From: Yersinia hibernica
GTDB lineage: Bacteria > Pseudomonadota > Gammaproteobacteria > Enterobacterales > Enterobacteriaceae
NCBI RefSeq assembly: GCF_004124235.1
Contig: NZ_CP032487.1
Coordinates: 3,162,001 to 3,226,000, forward strand
Length of the DNA: 64,000 nucleotides
Reading direction: 5' to 3'
Under the pieces are notes generated by a model, which saw only the letters and a list, made by a program, of their open reading frames with translations, had not been told where the DNA came from and searched no databases. The position numbers and the translations under genes were made by a program. Positions within the stretch are counted from its first letter, which is position 1; each line of letters begins with the position of its first letter. This document shows positions 8,386 through 16,970 of this stretch, piece by piece.

Positions 8386-10358
8386 TCTCGAGCCAATGCC
8401 TCCGTGGGATGCAAACGAGCAGCATTGCGCGCTGGGAAAAAGCCAAATCCCAACCCGATAAGCGCAGAGAAACTGCAAGCCAAGACCAACGGCGGCCAAG
8501 TGAAAATCATGGTGAATTCTTGCGTGGCCCAGGAGAAAACCACCCCCGCCAGCGCCGAGCCAATAATCCCAATCAGGCCACCGAGGGTGCAAATTACCAC
8601 CGCTTCAATCAGGAACTGGGTCATGATGTCGCTCGGGCGCGCACCGACCGACAAGCGAATGCCAATTTCATGGGTGCGTTCAGTCACCGACACCAACATG
8701 ATATTCATCACGCCTACCCCGCCCACCAGCAGTGAGATAGCAGCTATCGAGGTTATCAACAGTGTCATTGAGTCAGATGTTTTTTGAATCGCTTTGCTCA
8801 TCTGGTCATTGCTCAGAATGAAAAAATCCCGCTGCCCGTGGGCGCTTTCCAGCACCTTTTCAACATCATGTTGCACATCATTCAGCCTGTAACCATCGCG
8901 GACCCGCACAGCTATTGATTCCAATGGAATATCACCTGAAATCCGCTCAGTCAGTGAGGTATAAGGCATCCAAGCGGCCAACAGCCCGCCGAATGACGAT
9001 CCGCCGCGTTTGGCCACCCCAATCACACGCAATGGAATGCCATCGAGTTGAACAATCTCGCCAATCGGGTTTTCCCCGCCAGCAAACAGGGTATCGCGCA
9101 GTTCAGGTTGCAAGATAACCACCGGCTCACGCGCATTAACGTGGTGTTGGGAAAAACCATCGCCCGCCATGAAACTCAGCCCTTTCGCCTGAAAGAAACC
9201 GTTGCTGACCCCGGAGAGTGAAATCATCACTTGCTTGTCGCCACGAACAGCGGCGACCATTTTACTGACCACCGGAGACAGACTGTCGACGTAAGGTTGG
9301 TGACGTAGCAGCTCAACATCCGCCAGCGAAAGAGAACGCTCAAAATCAGGGCGCGGTTTATCCCACCCTAGCCCCGGGCGAACATCCAAATTACTGGTAC
9401 CCAATTGACTAATTTCATTGAGAATTTCCTGTCGAGCGCCCTCACCTACCGCCATAGAGGAGACCACCGACGAAATGCCGATAATGATGCCAAGCATCGA
9501 TAAAAAGGCACGAATTCGATGCCCAAGCAGCGCGCGCCACGCCATTTTGATAGCCTCTCTAACACTCAGCCACCAGTGCGGGCGGCCAGTAGCCACCGGG
9601 CTTGGCAATGCGCTCTGAACGACGGTCGTACCCACAGCCTCATTATTGTTATCAGCAATAATTTCACCGTCACTAATTTCGATAATGCGCTGCGCCTGAT
9701 TGGCAATATTGCGGTCGTGGGTGACGATAATAATGGTGTGGCCGGACTGGTGCAGGCTATGCAAAATCCCCATCAGCTCCTGGCCGCTGCTGCTGTCGAG
9801 CGCACCAGTGGGTTCATCCGCCAGAATAATACCGGCACCATTCATCAAGGCACGGGCAATACTGACCCGCTGCTGTTGACCACCGGAGAGCTGCGCCGGT
9901 TTATGCAGCAAATGCTGGCCCAGCCCCAAACGGCGCAACAGATATTCCGCCCGCTCTTGGCGCTCGGTCGCCGTCATGGCGGTATAAAGCGCCGGGATAA
10001 CCACATTCTCAGTGGCGGTTAAATACGGCATCAGGTGGTAGCGCTGAAAAATAAAGCCGATGTACTGGCTGCGTAATTGCGCCAGTTGCTCACTGCTGGC
10101 CTGCCGCGTTGAGATAGAATGAATCGACATCTCACCCTCGGTGGGCTTATCCAGACAGCCAATAATATTCATCAATGTTGACTTACCCGAGCCAGAGGCC
10201 CCAATAATTGCCACCATTTCACCACGGTGAATCGACAATGAGATATTTTTGAGCACCGCCACAGATTCTGCACCAGAGGCAAAATGGCGATAAATTCCGT
10301 TGAGCTGAATCAACGGTTTACCGTGAGGATCCGCAGGATGAACCGCATTAATGTTCAT
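8382..10358 (-). CDS. macB: MacB-like ABC transporter (ATPase-permease)
   Basis: Inner-membrane component of a tripartite pump. From the ATG at 10358 it has 658 residues. An N-terminal ATPase has Walker A GASGSGKST (53-61), signature LSGGQQQRVSIARAL and Walker B IILADEPTGALD. A first membrane helix (near 285), a large periplasmic domain and three C-terminal helices of the FtsX type follow, the layout and length of MacB (about 650). The start lies inside the end of macA. MacAB homologues export peptides, heat-stable toxin II, lipopeptides and macrolides, so in this operon a peptide or lipid cargo is plausible (inference). Confidence 0.9.
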   Translation of the reverse strand: MNINAVHPADPHGKPLIQLNGIYRHFASGAESVAVLKNISLSIHRGEMVAIIGASGSGKSTLMNIIGCLDKPTEGEMSIHSISTRQASSEQLAQLRSQYIGFIFQRYHLMPYLTATENVVIPALYTAMTATERQERAEYLLRRLGLGQHLLHKPAQLSGGQQQRVSIARALMNGAGIILADEPTGALDSSSGQELMGILHSLHQSGHTIIIVTHDRNIANQAQRIIEISDGEIIADNNNEAVGTTVVQSALPSPVATGRPHWWLSVREAIKMAWRALLGHRIRAFLSMLGIIIGISSVVSSMAVGEGARQEILNEISQLGTSNLDVRPGLGWDKPRPDFERSLSLADVELLRHQPYVDSLSPVVSKMVAAVRGDKQVMISLSGVSNGFFQAKGLSFMAGDGFSQHHVNAREPVVILQPELRDTLFAGGENPIGEIVQLDGIPLRVIGVAKRGGSSFGGLLAAWMPYTSLTERISGDIPLESIAVRVRDGYRLNDVQHDVEKVLESAHGQRDFFILSNDQMSKAIQKTSDSMTLLITSIAAISLLVGGVGVMNIMLVSVTERTHEIGIRLSVGARPSDIMTQFLIEAVVICTLGGLIGIIGSALAGVVFSWATQEFTMIFTWPPLVLACSFSALIGLGFGFFPARNAARLHPTEALARE

Positions 10359-11523
10359 TGCTAGCCCCCATTGGCGTCCCCAACAGCAGCACCTGCTCAC
10401 CCTGCGCCAGCCCCGCTTTCACTTCGGCAAACTGACTATCGCGCAAACCAACAGATACCCAGCGCACCGCGGTCTGTTTGTCTTTGATAACCTGAACGCG
10501 ATAGCGCTTATCAGGTTGCTGCTCACCCAATGCAGACAGTGGCACCCGCAGCACATTTTTCGCCTGTGCGGTAATAATAAATACCTGAGCAGTCATTGAT
10601 GTGCGCAATAGTCGGGCGTGGTTGGCAATGTTAAATATGCCGTTGTAATACACGGCTGAGGGTTGCTGACTATTCGCTGAACCGGAGCTGTCCTCACGCA
10701 AACTTTCTGCCGACGCCTCCTGAATGGCATCCATTTGGCTCTCATAGCGGCGCTCGGGGTCAGCGACCACATAGAACCACAGCGGCTGCCCTGCTTTCAC
10801 TTTGAGAATATCGGTTTCTGAAATGCGCGTGTGTACCGTCATGGTATCGACATTCGCTAACACCAAAATGGTCGGTGCAGTTTGTGAAGAGACAATGGTT
10901 TGCCCCTCTTTGGTGACGATACCCAGCACCTCGCCATCAATAGGTGCCATGATGCGGGTAAAGCCCAGATTGGCTTTTGCCGTTTCCAATGCCATTTGGC
11001 TTTGCACGATTTGTGCTTCATTAACATGCAATTGCGCGAGCTGGCTGTCGTATTGTGCTTGGGCTTTTTCCAGCGCACTTTTGACACCGGAGCCTTCCTT
11101 TGTCAACGTCTGCTGACGGCGGAACTCAAGCAAATATTGGCGCAACAGAGCCTGGCTCGCCTGCTTCTGGGCTTGCGCGCTCTGTAATTCTGCTTCCGAT
11201 TTGCGCAGCTCGTTTTGCTGCAAGGTCGGGTCTATTTCCGCTAATAACTGACCACGGGTAACACGGTCACCCTGTTTGACATAAAGTTTGGTTAACTGGC
11301 CATTGACCTGCGCCCCAACATTCACCTGCAATGAGGGTTTTAAACTGCCAGTGGCCATGACATTTCTTTCGATATCGCCAAGGCCAATAGTCTCGGTTAA
11401 CGGCGGCACCTCTTGCTGGCGACCTGATAACGACAGGGCAATAACACCGCTGATAATCAGTAGCAATATCATCAACAGGGCCAGGATGAGTTGCCGCTTC
11501 TTGTTCGTCAGTTTGGTACGCAT
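10348..11523 (-). CDS. macA: MacA-like periplasmic adaptor (membrane fusion protein)
   Basis: A 391-residue membrane fusion protein with one N-terminal membrane helix (about residues 11-31), a barrel-sandwich/lipoyl half-motif (VNVGAQVNGQLTKL near 67), a long alpha-helical hairpin rich in Gln/Ala/Glu (about 105-190), the returning half-motif (IMAPIDGEVLGI near 195) and beta-barrel segments. It joins MacB to the outer-membrane factor. The stop overlaps macB by 11 bases, and the start overlaps the last base of the upstream C39 ABC transporter gene. Confidence 0.9.
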   Translation of the reverse strand: MRTKLTNKKRQLILALLMILLLIISGVIALSLSGRQQEVPPLTETIGLGDIERNVMATGSLKPSLQVNVGAQVNGQLTKLYVKQGDRVTRGQLLAEIDPTLQQNELRKSEAELQSAQAQKQASQALLRQYLLEFRRQQTLTKEGSGVKSALEKAQAQYDSQLAQLHVNEAQIVQSQMALETAKANLGFTRIMAPIDGEVLGIVTKEGQTIVSSQTAPTILVLANVDTMTVHTRISETDILKVKAGQPLWFYVVADPERRYESQMDAIQEASAESLREDSSGSANSQQPSAVYYNGIFNIANHARLLRTSMTAQVFIITAQAKNVLRVPLSALGEQQPDKRYRVQVIKDKQTAVRWVSVGLRDSQFAEVKAGLAQGEQVLLLGTPMGASNEH

Positions 11524-13673
11524 TAGTTAACCGCCGCAGGTGTCAGGCGGCTTAATGCCACAGGTTGAGCATAACGCACCAATTGGCCGTCATTTAAACG
11601 GAAAACCCGGTCAAACATCGGCAAGACACTTTCACTGTGTGTCACGGTTATCAACGTTTTTTGATAGTCACGACAATGCGCAAGCAAAGCTTGCATCACC
11701 TGTTGGGCGGTATTTTCATCCAAGTTAGCGGTGGGTTCATCCAGCACCAAAACCGGGCAGTCGCTGTACATGGCGCGAGCCAATAATAGCCGCTGGCGCT
11801 GGCCCAAAGAGAGTGCAGCATGGCTTTCGCGCACCAGCGCGTTGACGCCGCCAGGCAACTTATCGATGACATGGCTTAATTGCAGCCCGTGTAATGAGCG
11901 CTCAATTCGCTGGCGTTTTTCGCTATCCAGATGCCCATCAAATAAAGTGATATTTTGTAATACCGAGGCATTGAACAAGATATCTTCCTGACTTTGCAGG
12001 AAGAACAGCGCATGTGCCTGTTGGAAATCAACCGCTTCCCCATCGACCAATACCTGCCCTTGCTGTGGCGGCATCAACCCTGCCATCACTTTCAGCAAGG
12101 TACTTTTCCCAGCACCAGATTCACCAATAATTGCCACACTCTGCCCGCGCGTGAGTGATAGCGATAAATCGCGCAATACCGGCTGGCTGGCATCGTAGGC
12201 AAAACAAATGTCCTGATAGACTAGCGAGTGGGCAAATGTCGGCGGCGCTTTGGGCACTGATGAACTCTGCTCCGGCGGTGTTGGTTGCCCGGCTGGGAAC
12301 AGATCGCGCGCGCGGATATCAATGACATGTAATTGGTTTTTCTGCAAAATTGCATAGAAAATCTTGGTGATATACGAGGTAAAAATCTCGCGCACAAAAC
12401 TGTAGGCAAAGAATTCGCCCAAGCTCAGCGTCCCTTGCTTCAATAGCGGCAGGGCCAGCAGCATAAAGAACACCATTTCCAAACTGCCAATCAGCTGATA
12501 CAGGCTATTTTTAACCTGATCGTAGATTTTCTTTTTCTGTAACGCGCTAAACAGTGACAATGCCAAGCCGGCAAACACCCCCTGGCGTTGGCTGGACAAA
12601 CCGGCAGATTTAATGGTGGAAAAACCCTGAATGGTTTCCAGAATAAAATCACTTTGCTCGGCACTTTTTACCTGTAATTGCTGGGTGTAATAACGGTCAC
12701 GGTAAATAGCCCAAATACTGATAAGGCCCATGAGCATGACGCCGATAGCAGATACCATTGCTAACAGCGGGCTCATATAGCACATCACCGCCAGCGCAAT
12801 CGCGCCGATTATCCAGTCAGTGCGCAGGCCGTTATCCAGTTCGATTTTTTGGGTAGCAGCCATCTGCCAGTTTGAAAACCGGCTGAAAATGTCACCCGGC
12901 GCTCGCTTATCAAAGAAATTAAGCGAATGGCTGAGTAAACGGGAGAAGCCCGCCACACTGTTGAGCACCACAAAGTGTTTAATATAACGCTCAGTGATAT
13001 ATCGCACACAAAAAGCGAGTGATGTGGAAACCACAAAAGCCAGCAGAAAATAGAAATAAGGGAAATCTTTATCGCCCGCCGAGGAGAACACATCATTAAT
13101 GGCACTGCTTACCATGGTCGGCATAATAAACAGCGTCAGCGAGATCAAAAATGCCAGCGTCATCAGCCAGTAGATACCGCGAATACTGGCGGTTTCTTTC
13201 AAGCTCATGCAATCAAGCGCACTGAGTCGCTTACTGTGTTCAATCTTTTTCAGCGCATCAGGCGAGGCTGGCGTTTCCGTATCCAGCACCAGCGCATAGC
13301 CACTGATTTCAGCTTTTAATGCATCCAGCGGTAATAATTGCTGCCCGATAGCTGGGTTCATCACACAGACATAGTTACCTTTGCGATAAGCCAGCAGCAC
13401 ATAGTGGTTAGCACCATAATGCAAGATAGCGGGCAGCGGTAAAGCCGACAGTTCCTGATGTTCAAACACCACCGGATAAGCCGGTATGGCCAACTCAGAC
13501 AAAATAGTACAAAGCGTGGCCAGTGACGTGCCATGCCCAGAGGCAGGATAACGCTCACGCAAGCTTTCCAGCGGTGCATTGATGCCTTGCGTCTCTGCCA
13601 GCATCGCAATACAGGCCAAACCGCATTCATTGGTTTCGCTTTGAAAAACTAGCGTTGGGATTATCTTTTCCAT
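11523..13673 (-). CDS. C39-peptidase ABC exporter for a double-glycine peptide
   Basis: A 716-residue bifunctional exporter that cleaves a leader after Gly-Gly and pumps the mature peptide. The N-terminal C39 peptidase has the oxyanion Gln11, catalytic Cys17 (NECGLAC) and His90 (NHYVLL). The usual Asp of the DP motif is Asn106 (MNPAIG), which may still work, as Asn does in papain. A six-helix ABC membrane domain follows (about 160-450), then an ATPase with Walker A GESGAGKST, signature LSLGQRQRLLLARAM and Walker B VLVLDEPTANLD. A cognate double-glycine peptide gene lies about 2 kb upstream in the same operon. Confidence 0.92.
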   Translation of the reverse strand: MEKIIPTLVFQSETNECGLACIAMLAETQGINAPLESLRERYPASGHGTSLATLCTILSELAIPAYPVVFEHQELSALPLPAILHYGANHYVLLAYRKGNYVCVMNPAIGQQLLPLDALKAEISGYALVLDTETPASPDALKKIEHSKRLSALDCMSLKETASIRGIYWLMTLAFLISLTLFIMPTMVSSAINDVFSSAGDKDFPYFYFLLAFVVSTSLAFCVRYITERYIKHFVVLNSVAGFSRLLSHSLNFFDKRAPGDIFSRFSNWQMAATQKIELDNGLRTDWIIGAIALAVMCYMSPLLAMVSAIGVMLMGLISIWAIYRDRYYTQQLQVKSAEQSDFILETIQGFSTIKSAGLSSQRQGVFAGLALSLFSALQKKKIYDQVKNSLYQLIGSLEMVFFMLLALPLLKQGTLSLGEFFAYSFVREIFTSYITKIFYAILQKNQLHVIDIRARDLFPAGQPTPPEQSSSVPKAPPTFAHSLVYQDICFAYDASQPVLRDLSLSLTRGQSVAIIGESGAGKSTLLKVMAGLMPPQQGQVLVDGEAVDFQQAHALFFLQSQEDILFNASVLQNITLFDGHLDSEKRQRIERSLHGLQLSHVIDKLPGGVNALVRESHAALSLGQRQRLLLARAMYSDCPVLVLDEPTANLDENTAQQVMQALLAHCRDYQKTLITVTHSESVLPMFDRVFRLNDGQLVRYAQPVALSRLTPAAVN

Positions 13674-13698
13674 TTTCTACTATTCTTGGTAAGTGACA

Positions 13699-14655
13699 TT
13701 ATTCATTAATAAAAAATAACGAATGTGAGTGCCATAGCAGCCAATCCTGCGGATGCTGCGTCATTGATGTTTCAATCAATTCAGGTAATTTATTTTTCAC
13801 TTCCCGCGCACTAAGTGCAGGATAAATTTGTATTTTTATTTCTTTGTCGTAATACAGATAATAAAAAACCACTTGGGCGGAAAGTGCTCTTGCCAAGCGA
13901 ATAATACCGCTGTGTAAATTGGCCGGGCGATTAAACAGTTGGCAGGGCATTTTTGCCGTTTCTGCTGGCTGGTTATTGACGGTATAATCCGGCGTAATAT
14001 CGGGAAAAATCATAATGTTGCGCTTATGTTCCGCGGCTTCCATGATAGCGTCCATCAGGTTACCGGCGATTGCACGGCTGTCAGCATGGATGGAACAATA
14101 GGAAATATTCACGCCACCCATCTGCCGTGCCTGCTCTTCATAAGCCTGCGCACTGGCTGAAACAACCACGGTGGCCTGCCCCGGATAGGTATTAGCGCCC
14201 ACCATGCCAGCCAGTACATCAGAGACCATGTGCAAGGGCGCGAGAATAACCGGCGAACCCGCTTCATGCAGAGCTTTCACCTGGTGGTTTAAGTGCTGAG
14301 TGCACGCCGCTAACTGGGCCAAAACCTGCCGATTTTGGCCATAAGTGGCGGCCAGTTCCAATACTTGGCGGCGCTGTGCGGTACGAATAAAACGCTTGGC
14401 AGATGGGCTAATTTGGCCATTTAGCAAGCACTGGCTGTTCGCCGCCGCCACTCGCGCCAGATTTTTCTGACGCCGTGAAACCAAGCCTAAAGCCCGGCGC
14501 AAAGCACCGAGCATCAGTAAGAAACGATAATCACCGTGCCGTAGCAGCCAAACCGCTATATTGGCCTGCCCGCGGGCAAGTAAGCGCCCACTTAAAGCCA
14601 GCTTATCCAGCTGGTTTCGCCAGGCAAAATAGCCCCATACGGCTAACAGTCTCAT
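13699..14655 (-). CDS. LpxL/HtrB-like acyltransferase
   Basis: A 318-residue protein of the lysophospholipid/lipid A acyltransferase superfamily. It has a hydrophobic N-terminus and the core APLHMVSDVLAG, with a His142-x3-Asp146 pair where the family usually has His-x4-Asp/Glu, and later IMIFPDITPDY in the position of the FPEG/FPD block. Such enzymes move an acyl chain from ACP or CoA to an acceptor. The operon encodes its own ACP and chain-elongation enzymes, so this is the likely acyl-donating step; the acceptor (the peptide, a lipid or lipid A) is unknown. It overlaps the DsbA-like gene by one base. Confidence 0.72.
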   Translation of the reverse strand: MRLLAVWGYFAWRNQLDKLALSGRLLARGQANIAVWLLRHGDYRFLLMLGALRRALGLVSRRQKNLARVAAANSQCLLNGQISPSAKRFIRTAQRRQVLELAATYGQNRQVLAQLAACTQHLNHQVKALHEAGSPVILAPLHMVSDVLAGMVGANTYPGQATVVVSASAQAYEEQARQMGGVNISYCSIHADSRAIAGNLMDAIMEAAEHKRNIMIFPDITPDYTVNNQPAETAKMPCQLFNRPANLHSGIIRLARALSAQVVFYYLYYDKEIKIQIYPALSAREVKNKLPELIETSMTQHPQDWLLWHSHSLFFINE

Positions 14656-15338
14656 TATTTCTCCAGCGCCTTATCGTGCTCGAGTAATGACAAGAGATGG
14701 TCTGAGAATGCAGGGAATTCACGGTCCTGCAGTGCTATCCATTTTTTGCCAACAATAAAGGACGGGGTGGCGTCTATCTTGTAATGCGCGGTCACTGCCG
14801 TCATATACGCGATCAATTCTTTGACTTCAGCCGACTGGCTCACTTGCTGATATTTAGCGACATCAATGTCATTGGCTTTTAGCCAGGTTTCGAGTTGGTT
14901 GCTGTCACTCAGGTCAATGTTGTCTTCGAGCACCGCTTTATATGCACTTTGGCGATGTTGCGGTTCAATACCCATGACGGATAAAGTAGCGAAAATAGGT
15001 GCGAAGCGCCCCAGACCCGTGGTTTTATCACTGCTGATATGCAGGCGAACAAAACGCGTCCCTTCTGGCATGCGGTTTTCTAATTGGGTGACATTCTCTT
15101 CATTAATGGCGCAGTAATGACAGCCATAAGAGAAAATCTCGATAATAGTTTTATCGTCTTTAATGGGGCTGTTTTCAATGTCACTGCCGCTGACAGCGAA
15201 TAGGGTTTCCTGCGCATCTTGATTGAGGACGAAATAGTGGAAATAGGCCGTTGTTATCAATGAAGAAATAAGGATAACTAACAGTGTGTAGCCTATAAAG
15301 AATCCCTTACTCCTAAACATATTTTTTTCAGTAGACAT
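14655..15338 (-). CDS. Membrane-anchored DsbA-like thiol-disulfide oxidoreductase
   Basis: A 227-residue thioredoxin-fold protein with one N-terminal membrane helix (about residues 12-32) and a periplasmic domain. The active site is CHYC (Cys73, Cys76; FSYGCHYC) and the cis-proline loop is ATPSFIVGKKW (near 190), the DsbA arrangement. It follows the gene of a small peptide with four cysteines, so forming or isomerising that peptide's disulfides is the natural role (inference). An ATG at residue 7 is an alternative start; neither has a strong ribosome binding site. Confidence 0.85.
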   Translation of the reverse strand: MSTEKNMFRSKGFFIGYTLLVILISSLITTAYFHYFVLNQDAQETLFAVSGSDIENSPIKDDKTIIEIFSYGCHYCAINEENVTQLENRMPEGTRFVRLHISSDKTTGLGRFAPIFATLSVMGIEPQHRQSAYKAVLEDNIDLSDSNQLETWLKANDIDVAKYQQVSQSAEVKELIAYMTAVTAHYKIDATPSFIVGKKWIALQDREFPAFSDHLLSLLEHDKALEK

Positions 15339-15482
15339 AGTCAGTTTTATTCACAATCAGAGTTCAGGTAAGACATAAACACCATCAGATGACATATATG
15401 CCCGCAAAATAATCTTTCTAATATTCAGTTAATGCGAAAATTCTTGAATTTAAGCATCGATAACACTGGTTAAAAAACAAAT

Positions 15483-15517
15483 CAGGCAAGTACAGTAATA
15501 CCTCCCACACTTGCCTG
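15483..15517 (-). terminator. Attenuator-type hairpin after the peptide gene
   Basis: A perfect 9-bp inverted repeat (CAGGCAAGT / ACTTGCCTG, 17-base loop) lies between the peptide gene and the dsbA-like gene. On the minus strand it is followed by ATTTGTTTTTTAA, an intrinsic-terminator arrangement. It probably lets the short peptide transcript outnumber the long operon transcript, as is common for bacteriocin precursors. Confidence 0.65.
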
Positions 15518-15557
15518 GGATACAATTAAATATCGATAAAAACTAACGAATACTTAA

Positions 15558-15746
15558 TTAACGGCAGTTAGCGATATTGCTAGGTGCAGAAGTGGTGCTT
15601 AATACTTTACCGTGCTTATCAGTACAAGTAGTGACTGCCTTGCAAGTTGCAGTTGTACCGCTAGTCTGCCACTGGAAAGTATCTTTACAAGTTTGACCAG
15701 TACCACCAACGATTGTATTTGCAACTGCCATGTTCATTTTTTTCAT
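15558..15746 (-). CDS. Double-glycine-leader, four-cysteine secreted peptide precursor
   Basis: A 62-residue precursor. Residues 1-15 (MKKMNMAVANTIVGG) form a double-glycine leader with hydrophobic residues at -4 (Ile), -7 (Ala) and -12 (Met), the pattern read by C39 peptidases. The mature part (47 residues) is Thr/Ser-rich with Cys20, Cys35, Cys41 and Cys61, enough for two disulfides, plus an aromatic patch FQW. AAGGA lies 7 bases before the ATG. It resembles, from memory, small enterobacterial proteins labelled DUF4762, whose function I do not know. It leads an operon encoding a DsbA-like protein and a C39 exporter, so it is very likely the exported product; whether a bacteriocin, signal or adhesive peptide is open. 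Confidence 0.85.
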   Translation of the reverse strand: MKKMNMAVANTIVGGTGQTCKDTFQWQTSGTTATCKAVTTCTDKHGKVLSTTSAPSNIANCR

Positions 15747-16058
15747 GAGAAAATCCTTAAAAGAAAAATTTATAGCCTATTTATTTAATAGCCCATTGAA
15801 GTATGCGTTTCATTTTTAGGTTATAGCTAAAACCCAATTAATCTAACGCGACAAATTTATACTATATTAATGCAATACATTACAACCTAAAAACAGTATT
15901 TATTTAATATGGATATATATAAATAAATACCACGGGAGATTCCTGCCATATATAACAGTAACCACGCCGACTGACAAATATAAAATAGCGAATTAAAGAC
16001 GCTATTTTATATTCATAATAATTATGCACTCAACTGATGAGTGCATATCAATTTCAAT
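15747..16058. other. Intergenic region upstream of the peptide operon
   Basis: 312 AT-rich bases with no plausible gene. It contains the terminator of the fimbrial operon (15978-16012) and should hold the promoter of the peptide operon. No operator-like repeat was recognised apart from that hairpin. Confidence 0.6.
15978..16012 (-). terminator. Terminator of the MR/P-like fimbrial operon
   Basis: A perfect 13-bp inverted repeat (ATATAAAATAGCG / CGCTATTTTATAT) with a 9-base loop sits 47 bases after the last fimbrial gene. The descending arm ends in a U-rich stretch on the minus strand, so it separates the fimbrial operon from the peptide operon transcribed in the same direction. Confidence 0.65.
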
Positions 16059-16901
16059 TTAATAATATGACATAATTACCACGCCGCTACCGGAGAAATT
16101 ACCTGCATCAGGTAATGCTGGAGCATGCAGTGTTGACTCAATCAGGAAAGATGAATTCCCCACTCCAGCAGTGACCGAAACACCATTAGACAAATCCTGG
16201 CCCGATACTTTCAGTGTTGATGTTAAGTTACCATTCTGCCCAAGGTTAATACTCGTTCCCCCTACCAGAGTTAATTTCACTGTTGTGCTGACCGTACAAT
16301 TGATCACTATCGGTTCACTTTTTATTGCGCCATTTACATCTTGCTGATTAAGCGAACCATGGTTTATATAAACATCACCGGTAACTTCGCAGGTTTCTGG
16401 CGTCGGCGGAACCGCGCCACAATAAGAGCCTGGAATTAAATTGCCGGTAAAGTTTAAATCGCCAGCACCTTGCCAATATATGATGCCAAAACAAGTATTT
16501 GATGAGCTCAACACCGGGGTTATTGTAGCCCAAGTTCCCGAGGCTCCATTCCTGGCAACAAACGCATTCCTCATCGTTTCTGCCGTTGCCCCCTGACCAA
16601 CAGTGACTCGTGTTAAAGCAGAGCTCGGGTTAACACACCGCTCACTTTCAAGAGTGGAATAGTGACATATTGCCACTGAGCAAGATGACGATGAACAAAG
16701 TACAGTATTCAGCTCCTCAGTTGGCCAAGAGAATGTTCCAGTATATTGGCCGCCGATTCGCGTTTGTGTCGACACCCAGGCACTGGCCTGGCTATAAAGC
16801 GGAAATAAAAACAGCACGCAAGCGATTAGCCAGCAATATTTATGACTTAAGCGCATATTAGGCTGTTCCATTCGTTTAAGTTCCATTGTCTCTATCCGCA
16901 T
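16059..16901 (-). CDS. mrpH: Fimbrial tip adhesin, MrpH-like
   Basis: Last gene of the fimbrial operon, 280 residues as an open frame. The convincing signal peptide begins at an internal Met (residue 16, position 16856) and ends near SQASA. An N-terminal lectin-like domain with several cysteines is followed by a C-terminal pilin domain (about 165-280: CEVTGDVYINHG, INCTVSTTVKL), the two-domain layout of tip adhesins. Position at the end of the cluster and length match Proteus mirabilis MrpH (about 275). The receptor is not predictable. The real start is uncertain among several in-frame ATGs. Confidence 0.7.
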   Translation of the reverse strand: MRIETMELKRMEQPNMRLSHKYCWLIACVLFLFPLYSQASAWVSTQTRIGGQYTGTFSWPTEELNTVLCSSSSCSVAICHYSTLESERCVNPSSALTRVTVGQGATAETMRNAFVARNGASGTWATITPVLSSSNTCFGIIYWQGAGDLNFTGNLIPGSYCGAVPPTPETCEVTGDVYINHGSLNQQDVNGAIKSEPIVINCTVSTTVKLTLVGGTSINLGQNGNLTSTLKVSGQDLSNGVSVTAGVGNSSFLIESTLHAPALPDAGNFSGSGVVIMSYY

Positions 16902-16970
16902 TTAACCTGTTGATAATAAATTTCAGCGTTAACATATTCGTGTTGAAATAAAATTAGAGGGGGAATCCCA

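Noticed and set aside
6376..8790. Plus-strand frames of 60-180 codons within the lipid and export genes
   Set aside because: All lie antisense to well-supported genes and have no motifs.
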